Assembly: GCA_031255315.1 (NCBI GenBank)
Contig: JAIRSS010000155.1
Location: 1-5,064, forward strand
Length of the DNA stretch: 5,064 nucleotides
Direction of reading: 5' to 3'
Source of the DNA: Spirochaetaceae bacterium
GTDB taxonomy: Bacteria; Spirochaetota; Spirochaetia; Treponematales; Breznakiellaceae
Below the pieces are notes generated by a model. The model did no database searches and had not been told where the DNA came from. It saw only the letters and a program-made list of their open reading frames with translations. How positions within the stretch are numbered: position 1 is the first letter of the stretch; the number at the start of each line of letters is the position of its first letter. A program made the translations under genes and the position numbers. This document shows positions 1-5,064 of the stretch, piece after piece.

Positions 1-10
1 GATTAAATAG

Positions 11-70
11 AGCAAAGAACTTGTTGCTCAGACAGTAAAGGCAATCGAAAATATTTTAAAAGTCAAATGA
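11..70 (+). other. Possible C-terminal tail of an upstream gene, with an in-frame stop just before it
   Basis: From base 11 to a TGA at 68-70 one frame reads SKELVAQTVKAIENILKVK, which has the amphipathic, charged look of a protein-terminal helix. The same frame carries a TAG at 8-10, so if this is coding it is a broken gene or needs a frameshift. Another frame (3-38) ends LNRAKNLLLRQ and then stops, and could equally be the tail of a gene entering from the left. The GC-rich hairpin at 89-108 sits 18 bases after the TGA, where a terminator would fall. No family is recognisable from so little sequence. Confidence 0.2.
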
Positions 71-88
71 CGCTAAACTTTGTCGATA

Positions 89-108
89 CCGCGGGGCTTG
101 CCCCGCGG
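89..108 (+). repeat. Perfect GC-rich inverted repeat (hairpin), possible terminator or REP-like unit
   Basis: Bases 89-97 (CCGCGGGGC) are the exact reverse complement of 100-108 (GCCCCGCGG), with TT between. That is a 9-bp, almost pure GC stem. On the plus strand it is followed by TTGTTCATTT, a loose T-rich tract, so it could end transcription of a gene entering from the left. It is much more GC-rich than the AT-rich sequence around it, which also fits a small dispersed palindromic element. The two roles are not exclusive, and one window cannot separate them. Confidence 0.5.
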
Positions 109-276
109 TTGTTCATTTCCGTTATCAAAACGATGTTGTTTCAAAGGATCAATCTTTTTGAATGGCTGCTCAATCCATCCCCCCTCCAAAATTACCGACA
201 ACCCCATCGGTTCAGCAGGAGTTCGTATGGTAGAATCTGTTCCTATTTTGGACACTAGTGGCGGAACATAGAAAAA

Positions 277-369
277 ATGGATATAGATTTTGAAAAAATA
301 TTCCAAACGCCGCATGACAGGACTGTTTACGTTGCGCCGCTAAAACGGCTCAGGGTTCCGTTCGCCTAA
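277..369 (+). other. 30-codon orphan ORF, possible gene-start remnant
   Basis: ATG at 277 opens a frame starting MDIDFEKIFQTPHDRTVYVA and closing with TAA at 367-369. The first part has a natural protein composition; the end (PLKRLRVPFA) lies in the structured, GC-rich stretch that follows. Past the single TAA the same frame stays open to about 645, through the inverted repeat at 411-477. This could be a small gene, or the 5' end of a gene cut by an inserted repeat. There is no clear Shine-Dalgarno sequence before the ATG, and I do not recognise the protein. Confidence 0.2.
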
Positions 370-410
370 GTCAGTCACCGCGCTCCTTCCCACGGCTCAC
401 TCCAACCCCA

Positions 411-477
411 TTTTGCCAGCCCTGGCCGCGTTCCGCAGGAACGATGCTGCGCAAAGCCCTTATTCGGGCTGGCAAAA
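411..477. repeat. Nested inverted-repeat element between the orphan ORF and pheT
   Basis: TTTTGCCAGCCC (411-422) is perfectly repeated in inverse at 466-477 (GGGCTGGCAAAA), leaving 43 bases between the arms. Inside lies a second perfect stem, CGTTCC (429-434) with GGAACG (438-443) around a GCA loop. A 12-bp perfect outer stem enclosing an inner hairpin is unlikely by chance and suggests a folded RNA or a small palindromic mobile repeat. No protein is supported here. The rest of the 1-554 interval shows nothing else I can name. Confidence 0.5.
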
Positions 478-538
478 CGGCAGATACAGCCGGAACAGCC
501 TTCAACTCATAAATCCGAAAAGAATCAGGACCCGCGTA

Positions 539-573
539 AGAACCCTCGGGCGGTTTATGCTTGCCCGGGTTCT
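539..573 (-). terminator. Hairpin across the pheT stop codon, candidate terminator
   Basis: AGAACCC (539-545) pairs with GGGTTCT (567-573), and GGGC (548-551) pairs with GCCC (563-566). The stem is 7+4 bp with a two-base bulge and an 11-base loop. The pheT stop (555-557) lies in the loop. On the minus strand the stem is followed by only a weakly T-rich stretch (TACGCGGGTCC, then TGATTCTTTTC), so it is not a textbook intrinsic terminator. It could instead stabilise the mRNA 3' end. Confidence 0.35.
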
Positions 574-2360
574 AATGCGTCCAAATCGAGTTCAGCGGCA
601 ATACAGGGAACGGTTATCCTCCAGTTTTCCAGAGCTTCGGGATGAACCTCCCCAAAGACGCCCACGGGCTTGCCCTGGTACAGAATGGCCGCCGCCCGTC
701 CGGGAATGAACCGGCTGTCCCCCGACTCCGCTACGGCATATTCCCGCGAAAGATAGTAGAACAGGGTTTGAAGCTGGGTTGCGGCAATGTTAAAGTTGGC
801 GTCTTTGTCCGCCTGGAGGAAGCCCGCATAGTGGCGGGTGCTGACGCCGTAATTTTCCGCGTCGTTCCGGTACGCCACCTTCCCTATCTCAAAGACGCGG
901 TGGGGATAAACCGCGTGGCCCGACGCGGCTTCACTCATCAATAGAGAAGCCAGGATGCTGTCCCGCACATACTCGTAGTTCTCGGTCATGGGATTGGCAA
1001 TCCTGACGATACGGGAACCATCGCCCCGCATGTTTTCCACCAGGTCCTTACGGGAACCCAGATAATTGTAGATCATCTCCTGATACCCCATCCCCACCAG
1101 CAGTTCTTTGACCCTGCGGCTGAACAGGGTAATGGGAGTAAGCCGGCCTATGGTAAAATCCCGAGGGCGTTCAGGCGTGAAGGTATGAAGCCCCCGGCCA
1201 ATGACCACATCTTCCATAACATCCGCCGCGTGGAGAAAGTCATTCCGGTATTCCGGGGGGTAAACCCTGACGCCTTCCTCCGGGACCTGCGCGGGATTGC
1301 CCTCCTGCCGGCCCTTTTCACACGACAGGGCTTTCTCGGCCTTACACCCCATCCGTTCCAGGGCCGCCAGGCATTCGTCCGCGCTGAGTTTTTCTCCCAC
1401 AAACTTCTCAATACGGGACAGGGAACAGAATACCGGTTCCTGGAAATAATACGGGGTTGTAACGGTACGGCCAAAGGAGGTGTCCCAGCCATAGGACGCC
1501 TCCACAGGCTCTATGATGAAGCCCTGATCCGCCAAATCACAGGCCACGATAGAAGCGGCCAGGGTTACGCTGATCTGATCTGTCCCGGTAAGCTCCACAA
1601 AGAGATCGGCGTCTCCAACCTGCACCGCCCCTATATCCGCCGAATTGATGATGGGCGGATAGGAGAGGATCCCCCCCGCGCTGTCCACAAGGAGGGGGTG
1701 CAGCGGCTCATGCTCCTGAATAAAGGCGTATTCCTTTCCTTTGGGGTGCTGCCTGAGGATCTCCCGCAGGGTAAGCGGCGTATCCCACTGGAGCGGCACA
1801 AAGGAAACCGTATCGGGATCCACCGCTTTATAGATGATGGGCCATTTAATGATGGAGGTACGGTAAATACCCATAGAAATCGTCCGGCGTTTCCGGCCAA
1901 AATTCCAGGCAAGTTTCTCCTGGGTCTGGATCATGTCCCGCAAGGAGGCGTCGGTAACGATTTTCCCGGCGGCAATAAAGCCCGCCAGATAGGGGCGCAC
2001 CTGCGCAACGGAAGGTTCCACCATCACCTTCCATTTTGACGGCCTGGCGTCGCCGGGAGATGAGAAAAAGGGGTACTCCGGCCTCATCCCGCCGGTAACG
2101 AGCCGGATTTGCCGGGCGCAGCCGGCTGTAGCCCAGAGGTCGGGGCGGTTCGTATCGTTCAGCTCGATTTTAAGCGTCCGATCCGCCGGGGCGGACGGCT
2201 GATCCGAACCGGACTCCGCGTCCAATTCCGCCTTGGCGTAGCTTAAGAGTTCCTCAAGAGACGCCCGCATGGTTTCCCTGTTCTCCGCCGGGTTTCCAAA
2301 GGCGCGGTTTATTCCCGCCAGAGCATAAAAAACTTCTTCGTTTACTTCGATTTTGGGCAT
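555..2360 (-). CDS. pheT: Phenylalanine--tRNA ligase beta subunit, archaeal/eukaryotic type
   Basis: This is the 601-aa beta subunit of cytoplasmic phenylalanyl-tRNA synthetase, which with PheS (alpha) forms the alpha2-beta2 class II enzyme that charges tRNA-Phe with phenylalanine using ATP. The length and motifs match the archaeal/eukaryotic-like form found in spirochaetes; the N-terminal EMAP-like tRNA-binding extension of the ~800-aa bacterial form is absent. Landmarks are ELNDTNRPDLW (66-76), the B3/B4 editing region (about 120-290) with PPIINS at 235-240 and ELTGTD at 256-261, the B5 region (about 313-395) with YRNDFLHAADVMEDVVIGRG at 371-390, and the catalytic-like fold with NPMTENYEYVRDS (456-468) and GVFGEVHPE (567-575). 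The ATG at 2360 is preceded by AAAGGA (2368-2373) at good spacing. No stop or frameshift is seen, so it should be intact. pheS is not next to it in this window. Confidence 0.96.
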   Translation of the reverse strand: MPKIEVNEEVFYALAGINRAFGNPAENRETMRASLEELLSYAKAELDAESGSDQPSAPADRTLKIELNDTNRPDLWATAGCARQIRLVTGGMRPEYPFFSSPGDARPSKWKVMVEPSVAQVRPYLAGFIAAGKIVTDASLRDMIQTQEKLAWNFGRKRRTISMGIYRTSIIKWPIIYKAVDPDTVSFVPLQWDTPLTLREILRQHPKGKEYAFIQEHEPLHPLLVDSAGGILSYPPIINSADIGAVQVGDADLFVELTGTDQISVTLAASIVACDLADQGFIIEPVEASYGWDTSFGRTVTTPYYFQEPVFCSLSRIEKFVGEKLSADECLAALERMGCKAEKALSCEKGRQEGNPAQVPEEGVRVYPPEYRNDFLHAADVMEDVVIGRGLHTFTPERPRDFTIGRLTPITLFSRRVKELLVGMGYQEMIYNYLGSRKDLVENMRGDGSRIVRIANPMTENYEYVRDSILASLLMSEAASGHAVYPHRVFEIGKVAYRNDAENYGVSTRHYAGFLQADKDANFNIAATQLQTLFYYLSREYAVAESGDSRFIPGRAAAILYQGKPVGVFGEVHPEALENWRITVPCIAAELDLDALEPGQA

Positions 2361-2634
2361 ACCTGTTTCCTTTCGACAGATTACCCCATAGCGCCGGGGC
2401 TATTCAAGGGCGGGGATTTGCGCGGACGAAGCGTTTTCCGCGAAAATATCCTGAACCGCGGGTTTGAGGCCGAAGGGGGAGGGGAGAACCGGGCGTTGTC
2501 GTACCAGCGGTACACCGTCACCTGTCCGCACACGCCGGGCGGCGGCACTCCAGGCAAGATGCTCCTTTCTCTGGTTTGCTTCGCGCGGCGATTCACCCCG
2601 CCCTCGCGAGGGCCCGCCCCGCTTTTTCCCTTTT
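2361..2634. other. Intergenic gap between the regulator gene and pheT; no supported gene
   Basis: These 274 bases are GC-rich. They contain a perfect 14-bp palindrome GCCCTCGCGAGGGC (2600-2613) and a small perfect hairpin, GTACC and GGTAC around AGC (2501-2513). Several overlapping frames stay open on both strands, but they are Pro/Arg/Ser-rich, have no convincing ribosome site and resemble no family I know. I find no good promoter for pheT here. The minus-strand pair TTGAAT (2402-2407) and AGATTA read in reverse (2378-2383) is weak and would start transcription inside the pheT ribosome site. pheT may be read from the regulator promoter or from a non-canonical one. Confidence 0.5.
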
Positions 2635-2973
2635 TTATACGTCGTGGTTTTCACGATTTTTTATCCATTTAACAAAATCCAGCACAAAGCGGCGGTCCGT
2701 TTCGGTAAGCTGCTCAATGAGCCGGACTATAGTCCGGGTTTCGCTGCTCATTCTCGGTTCCACCGTTCTTTTTTCTTCGCCGGTTACCAGATACTCTACG
2801 GATACGCCCAGGACGCGGGCGATTTTAACCGCCGCTTCCGCGGAAGGAGTTTGACCTCTCGCGTTTAGATAGTTGTCAATACTATACTTGTTCACTCCGG
2901 ATTTAACGGCAAGCTCTTTTACGAGCATACCCGAATACGCTAATTCAGATTTCAAATTTTCCTTAAATCCCAT
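2635..2973 (-). CDS. XRE-family helix-turn-helix transcriptional regulator
   Basis: This is a 112-aa DNA-binding protein. Residues about 5-64 form a Cro/C1-type HTH domain: the scaffold and recognition helices lie in VKELAVKSGVNKYSIDNYLN (18-37), followed by the typical SAEAAVKIARVLGVSVEYLVTG (44-65). The C-terminal part (about 78-106) predicts as helices ending LDFVKWIK, a common tail in small XRE repressors and perhaps a dimer surface. The start is a choice. The frame opens at an ATG at 3018 (127 aa), with other ATGs at 2985 and 2973. I prefer 2973 because MGFKENL is the usual way such spirochaetal proteins begin and the HTH starts a few residues later, but no start has a clear Shine-Dalgarno. 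It is divergent from the lipoprotein operon across a shared control region, so it probably represses or regulates that operon and itself. Confidence 0.88.
   Translation of the reverse strand: MGFKENLKSELAYSGMLVKELAVKSGVNKYSIDNYLNARGQTPSAEAAVKIARVLGVSVEYLVTGEEKRTVEPRMSSETRTIVRLIEQLTETDRRFVLDFVKWIKNRENHDV
2722..2737. promoter_or_regulatory. Perfect 16-bp palindrome inside the regulator gene, possible auxiliary operator
   Basis: CCGGACTATAGTCCGG reads the same on both strands and encodes RTIVR (residues 80-84) of the regulator, using the ATA isoleucine codon. Its right-hand portion, CTATAGTCC (2727-2735), occurs again at 3055-3063 in the right arm of the upstream operator. A second binding site inside the regulator gene, about 316 bp from the operator centre, would suit DNA looping or a transcription roadblock. 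The binding role is inference; the palindrome and the shared nine bases are direct. Confidence 0.4.
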
Positions 2974-3011
2974 TACGTACAGCATAATAAGCGAAAAGTC
3001 CGATTGAAGGA

Positions 3012-3040
3012 TTGACATTAAGATTATAGGATTATATTAT
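3012..3040 (+). promoter_or_regulatory. Sigma-70 promoter for the lipoprotein operon
   Basis: A perfect -35 box TTGACA (3012-3017) is followed after exactly 17 bp by TATTAT (3035-3040), five of six to the -10 consensus. The predicted start site is near 3047, giving a leader of about 84 bases before the ATG at 3131. It is the strongest promoter-like sequence I found in the window and faces the three lipoprotein-type genes. The left operator arm covers the spacer and the first bases of the -10 box, so bound regulator would hinder polymerase. Confidence 0.75.
3023..3036 (-). promoter_or_regulatory. -10 boxes for the regulator gene, overlapping the divergent promoter
   Basis: On the minus strand TATAAT occurs twice, at 3031-3036 and 3023-3028. 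The first has only a weak -35 (TATAGG, 3054-3059) at 17-bp spacing; the second has none worth naming. The first would start transcription near 3024, six bases from the ATG at 3018 and about fifty from the preferred ATG at 2973. The box at 3031-3036 shares bases with the opposing operon -10 (3035-3040), so the two promoters probably exclude each other. Confidence 0.5.
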
Positions 3041-3066
3041 GTAATTTAATCGGCCTATAGTCCTAT
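3026..3066. promoter_or_regulatory. Inverted-repeat operator of the divergent control region
   Basis: ATAGGATTATA (3026-3036) and TATAGTCCTAT (3056-3066) are inverted copies with one mismatch (10 of 11). Their centres are 30 bp apart, about three helical turns, so both arms face the same side of the helix. The symmetry centre (3046) coincides with the predicted start site of the lipoprotein operon. The left arm overlaps the -10 boxes of both promoters and the right arm overlaps the weak -35 of the regulator promoter. This is the layout expected of an autoregulated XRE repressor; the binding itself is inferred. Confidence 0.55.
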
Positions 3067-3088
3067 TTGCGAGGTATTAAGGCCGCCT

Positions 3089-3104
3089 CATGGCGTCGGC
3101 CATG
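3089..3104 (+). promoter_or_regulatory. Leader hairpin before the first lipoprotein gene
   Basis: CATGGC (3089-3094) and GCCATG (3099-3104) form a perfect 6-bp stem with a GTCG tetraloop in the operon leader, 14 bases before the ribosome site. An eight-codon frame (MASAMYKQ, 3090-3116) starts within it and ends overlapping the ATG at 3113. Both may be accidental, as the stem is short and the small frame lacks its own ribosome site. Confidence 0.25.
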
Positions 3105-3118
3105 TACAAACAATGAAT

Positions 3119-3124
3119 GAGGAG
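3119..3124 (+). promoter_or_regulatory. Strong ribosome binding site that fixes the first lipoprotein start
   Basis: GAGGAG lies six bases before the ATG at 3131. An in-frame ATG at 3113 would put this site inside the coding region and add MNEEFF before the signal peptide. The start at 3131 gives the canonical MKK signal-peptide beginning and is preferred. Confidence 0.8.
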
Positions 3125-3130
3125 TTTTTT

Positions 3131-3712
3131 ATGAAAAAAGCGATCTGCAAGACGGCCGCCGTAGTTACCGCCGCAGCCATGGTACTGATGATTGCCGGGT
3201 GCGCTTCGGCGCCGGCGGCGAGCCAACAGGCGGCGCCGGAGCGTCCCGATTGGGTGATTAATCCGCCGGAAGATGAAGAGCTGATCTACGGAATGGGCAG
3301 CGCGGTATCGGCAAACGAATCGCGGGGCTGGAAACTGGCCGCCAACCGGGCGCGCTTGGATATTTCATACCAGCTTACTACCATTGTAGAGGGTATGCAA
3401 ATTGATTATCAGCTGCAGGCGGGAAACGACGATGTTGAAACCGGGCAGGAATTTTTCCAGGATATTAGCCGCCAATTGACGGCCCATGTTTTGAGCGGGG
3501 CGAAGGTGGTAAAGCGCGGGGACGGCAACGACGGCAAATATTACGTGCTGACATCCTATTCAGTATCGGCGGTCAGAGATTCGGTCAAATCCATGGCCGA
3601 AACCGCGGCGAAGAAAGCGGAAATAAGCGCAAACGCCGCGCTTCAGGCGCTGGACAGGGCGCTCGCGAACAAGAGAACGCCTACCCTGGTAGAGAGCGGC
3701 GGCGAAGAATAA
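3131..3712 (+). CDS. LPP20-family lipoprotein (first gene of operon)
   Basis: This is a 193-aa exported protein. It has a positively charged MKK start, a hydrophobic stretch at 8-22 and a lipobox IAGC, with Cys24 as the predicted lipidated residue, so it should be anchored in the inner or outer membrane facing the periplasm or exterior. After an Ala/Ser/Pro linker it shows the LPP20 signature: PDWVINPP (39-46), IYGMGSA (52-58) and an Ala/Arg-rich helix around 66-80, then a strand pair ending DGKYYVLTSYS (134-144). A long Ala/Lys-rich helix (145-180) closes it. Proteins of this family include Helicobacter LPP20 and Vibrio FlgP, an outer-membrane lipoprotein needed for flagellar function; a flagellar role here is not shown. 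It is the first gene after the regulated promoter, and the next gene starts 15 bases after its stop. Confidence 0.85.
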   Translation: MKKAICKTAAVVTAAAMVLMIAGCASAPAASQQAAPERPDWVINPPEDEELIYGMGSAVSANESRGWKLAANRARLDISYQLTTIVEGMQIDYQLQAGNDDVETGQEFFQDISRQLTAHVLSGAKVVKRGDGNDGKYYVLTSYSVSAVRDSVKSMAETAAKKAEISANAALQALDRALANKRTPTLVESGGEE

Positions 3713-3727
3713 CGGGCCGTCAAAAAA

Positions 3728-4525
3728 ATGCCGAAGCGATTTTTGTTTTTCCTGATTCCGGTGTTTCTGGCCTGCGCGAATTCGCCGCCGGGCGCCGGAC
3801 CGCCTGTTCCGGGCAGTGGTTTCGGGGATTCGGGCCGGTTTCAGGACGGGCTGATTTTCTTCGGCGTTTCAGGCGGGCATTATGTGTCCCGAAGCGCGGC
3901 GGTTTCGGCGGCGCTGAAAGACGCGGCGCGCCGTCTTTCGTTTTATCATTCCGTTGAAGCGGTTATTCAATTTGATGAAACGTACAACCGGCAGTTTCAG
4001 GGTACTCAAACTGACAGCGCGGGGACGCTTATCTATGACGAGGACTATGAAAAATATATTGACGCCCTGGAATTTAATCCTGAAGCGGATATATTCGAGG
4101 AAGACGGCCTGCTGTTTGTCCGGGCCGGATATGAGGACGGGGATTCGATCAGCCCGGACCATATCCGTTCACCCGCAGACCGTACAAATCGTACAAAAAA
4201 ACCCGGGTGGATAGAAAATCAGCCCGCCGCTGTTGACGGGCGTCCCGCAGCCGTTGGATTTGCGGGGCCCCGCCTTTCATATAAAAACGCCGTTACCGCT
4301 TCATACGAGAACGCGGTTTTTGCGCTGGTACAAAATTATTTTTACGCGGCCGCCGCCAGCCAAATAGTCCATAACGAAACAATGGACGATTCCTCATTCA
4401 CCCGGGCGGCGGGGATCGTTACAGGATTTTACGTTCTTGAAACATGGACGGATCCCGATACGGGCGGGGTCTGGACGTTGGCAACTGCACGGGAAATTAC
4501 GAACAGCCGCGCTGGTGGGGAATAA
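3728..4525 (+). CDS. Lipoprotein with two LPP20-like units
   Basis: This is a 265-aa predicted lipoprotein with MPKR, a hydrophobic run (5-15) and FLAC, Cys16 being the likely lipidated residue under the loose spirochaetal lipobox. Two successive units are visible. The first (about 42-136) begins LIFFGVSGG, has an Ala-rich helix, then IYDEDYEKYIDAL (102-114) and a strand LLFVRAGYE (128-136); it lacks the leading PxWV motif. The second (about 158-256) begins KPGWIENQP, continues AVGFAGPRLSYKNAV and ends TGGVWTLATARE (245-256). The shared order of GxG-type loop, Ala helix and closing strand is LPP20-like, but both copies are diverged, so family membership is inferred from pattern and context. 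There is no clear Shine-Dalgarno before the ATG, so translation may be coupled to the gene before it. The next gene starts five bases after the stop. Confidence 0.8.
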   Translation: MPKRFLFFLIPVFLACANSPPGAGPPVPGSGFGDSGRFQDGLIFFGVSGGHYVSRSAAVSAALKDAARRLSFYHSVEAVIQFDETYNRQFQGTQTDSAGTLIYDEDYEKYIDALEFNPEADIFEEDGLLFVRAGYEDGDSISPDHIRSPADRTNRTKKPGWIENQPAAVDGRPAAVGFAGPRLSYKNAVTASYENAVFALVQNYFYAAAASQIVHNETMDDSSFTRAAGIVTGFYVLETWTDPDTGGVWTLATAREITNSRAGGE

Positions 4526-4530
4526 GCGCC

Positions 4531-5064
4531 ATGCCGGTAAAAAAATCAAAAAAACGCGGTTTTATTTTTGCCCTGCCGGTTGTTGTATATACCGGCGTAT
4601 TGGCCGCTCCGCTCTGTGCGGGACCGCGGGCGGAAGCAGCGCCAAACGCGGCGGAGCAGACAGTTCTTCCCCCCTCCCTTGAGATGGTCAGGGCGGAACC
4701 GCCTGAGAAACCGGAATGGGTTTATAAAACGCCTGAAAGCGGGGAGTTCATTTATTTTACCGGCATGGGGGAAGCCGCCGCCGAAGCCGAAGCCCGGAGC
4801 GCCGCGCTTAAAAACGGCGTCAGCCAGGCCGCGGCCTTTTATGGCAATCTTGTTAAAGAAGAAACTTCGGAACGCTCGGTCGCGATCGAAGATTTAGGGA
4901 AAACGATAACAGAACGTATTACCTATGACGAAAAACTGACAAGTTATATTGACGCGGTGGTTTCCGGTGTAAAAGAAGCCGCCTGCTATACCGAATATTA
5001 CCGCAGCCGTACAAACCGGGAATTCTACAAGGTATGGGTGCTCTGTCAAATTCCCCGGAAAAAA
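4531..5064 (+). CDS. Exported LPP20-like protein, 3' end beyond the window
   Basis: ATG at 4531 opens a frame with no stop through base 5064, giving 178 residues of an incomplete protein. It starts MPVKKSKKRG, followed by a hydrophobic segment (11-27), so it is exported. The region after it (APLCAG) has a Cys29 but a poor lipobox, and signal peptidase I cleavage near 30-37 is as likely as lipidation. Residues 61-175 read as one LPP20-like unit: PEWVYKTP (61-68), YFTGMGEA (75-82), an Ala-rich helix to about 105, TYDEKLTSYIDAV (131-143) and a closing strand FYKVWVLCQIP (165-175). The motif YDE-x4-YIDA also occurs in the first unit of the preceding gene with identical spacing, so these units are probably homologous. 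GGGGA (4517-4521) serves as ribosome site, inside the end of the upstream gene. Five bases separate it from that gene, so it is surely cotranscribed. Confidence 0.8.
   Translation, partial: MPVKKSKKRGFIFALPVVVYTGVLAAPLCAGPRAEAAPNAAEQTVLPPSLEMVRAEPPEKPEWVYKTPESGEFIYFTGMGEAAAEAEARSAALKNGVSQAAAFYGNLVKEETSERSVAIEDLGKTITERITYDEKLTSYIDAVVSGVKEAACYTEYYRSRTNREFYKVWVLCQIPRKK

Noticed and set aside
227..236. Extended -10-like TGG-TAGAAT on the plus strand
   Set aside because: There is no acceptable -35 upstream and no supported gene downstream.
1185..2039. Long plus-strand open frame (284 codons) opposite pheT
   Set aside because: It lies wholly antisense to a clearly conserved pheT, its product is Arg/Gly/His-rich without a recognisable domain, and it is a typical GC-driven shadow.
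2378..2407. Promoter for pheT (TTGAAT, 18 bp, TAATCT on the minus strand)
   Set aside because: Both boxes match poorly and the predicted start site would fall inside the pheT ribosome binding site.
2600..2613. GCCCTCGCGAGGGC as terminator of the regulator gene
   Set aside because: On the minus strand it is not followed by a T tract; the T-rich stretch lies on the plus side, where no gene needs ending, and the stem is only about five pairs with a CGCG loop.
2381..2654. Minus-strand frames of 71 and 84 codons in the gap downstream of the regulator
   Set aside because: They are Pro/Arg-rich with no family resemblance and no ribosome site; one overlaps the end of the regulator in another frame.
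3090..3116. Eight-codon leader peptide overlapping the ATG at 3113
   Set aside because: It has no ribosome site of its own, no run of regulatory codons, and the real start is probably at 3131; it is kept only as a remark on the leader hairpin.
1..5064. CRISPR array, tRNA/rRNA genes, transposase or phage genes
   Set aside because: I saw no regularly spaced repeats, no tRNA cloverleaf or rRNA signature and no transposase or phage protein motifs on either strand.

Overview
The window looks like chromosomal DNA of a moderately GC-rich spirochaete, most likely a Treponema of the termite-gut or related type. Three things point there. The PheRS beta subunit is of the archaeal/eukaryotic kind that spirochaetes carry (601 aa, not the ~800 aa bacterial form). 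The small XRE regulator has a treponeme-like N-terminus. The right side holds a run of LPP20-like lipoproteins. Genus is inference; no rRNA or other marker is present.

Layout. 1-554 has no convincing intact gene. It holds a possible protein tail ending at 70, a GC-rich perfect hairpin (89-108), a 30-codon orphan ORF (277-369) and a nested inverted repeat (411-477) that looks like a dispersed element. 555-2360 (minus) is pheT, with a hairpin over its stop codon. 2361-2634 is a GC-rich gap without a supported gene. 2635-2973 (minus; possibly extending to 3018) is an XRE-family helix-turn-helix regulator. 2974-3130 is a compact divergent control region. 3131-3712, 3728-4525 and 4531 to the window edge (all plus) are three tightly spaced genes for exported proteins, the first two predicted lipoproteins, built from LPP20-like units.

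How it fits together. The best signal is the control region. A near-consensus sigma-70 promoter (TTGACA, 17 bp, TATTAT) points at the lipoprotein operon. A TATAAT box for the regulator overlaps it on the other strand. An 11-bp inverted repeat with one mismatch, its arms three helical turns apart, is centred on the predicted operon start site. The regulator gene itself contains a perfect 16-bp palindrome sharing nine bases with one operator arm. I infer that the XRE protein controls both itself and the lipoprotein operon.

The third lipoprotein-type gene is open to the window end, so its C-terminus and any later operon members are not visible. pheT is probably an unrelated housekeeping neighbour.
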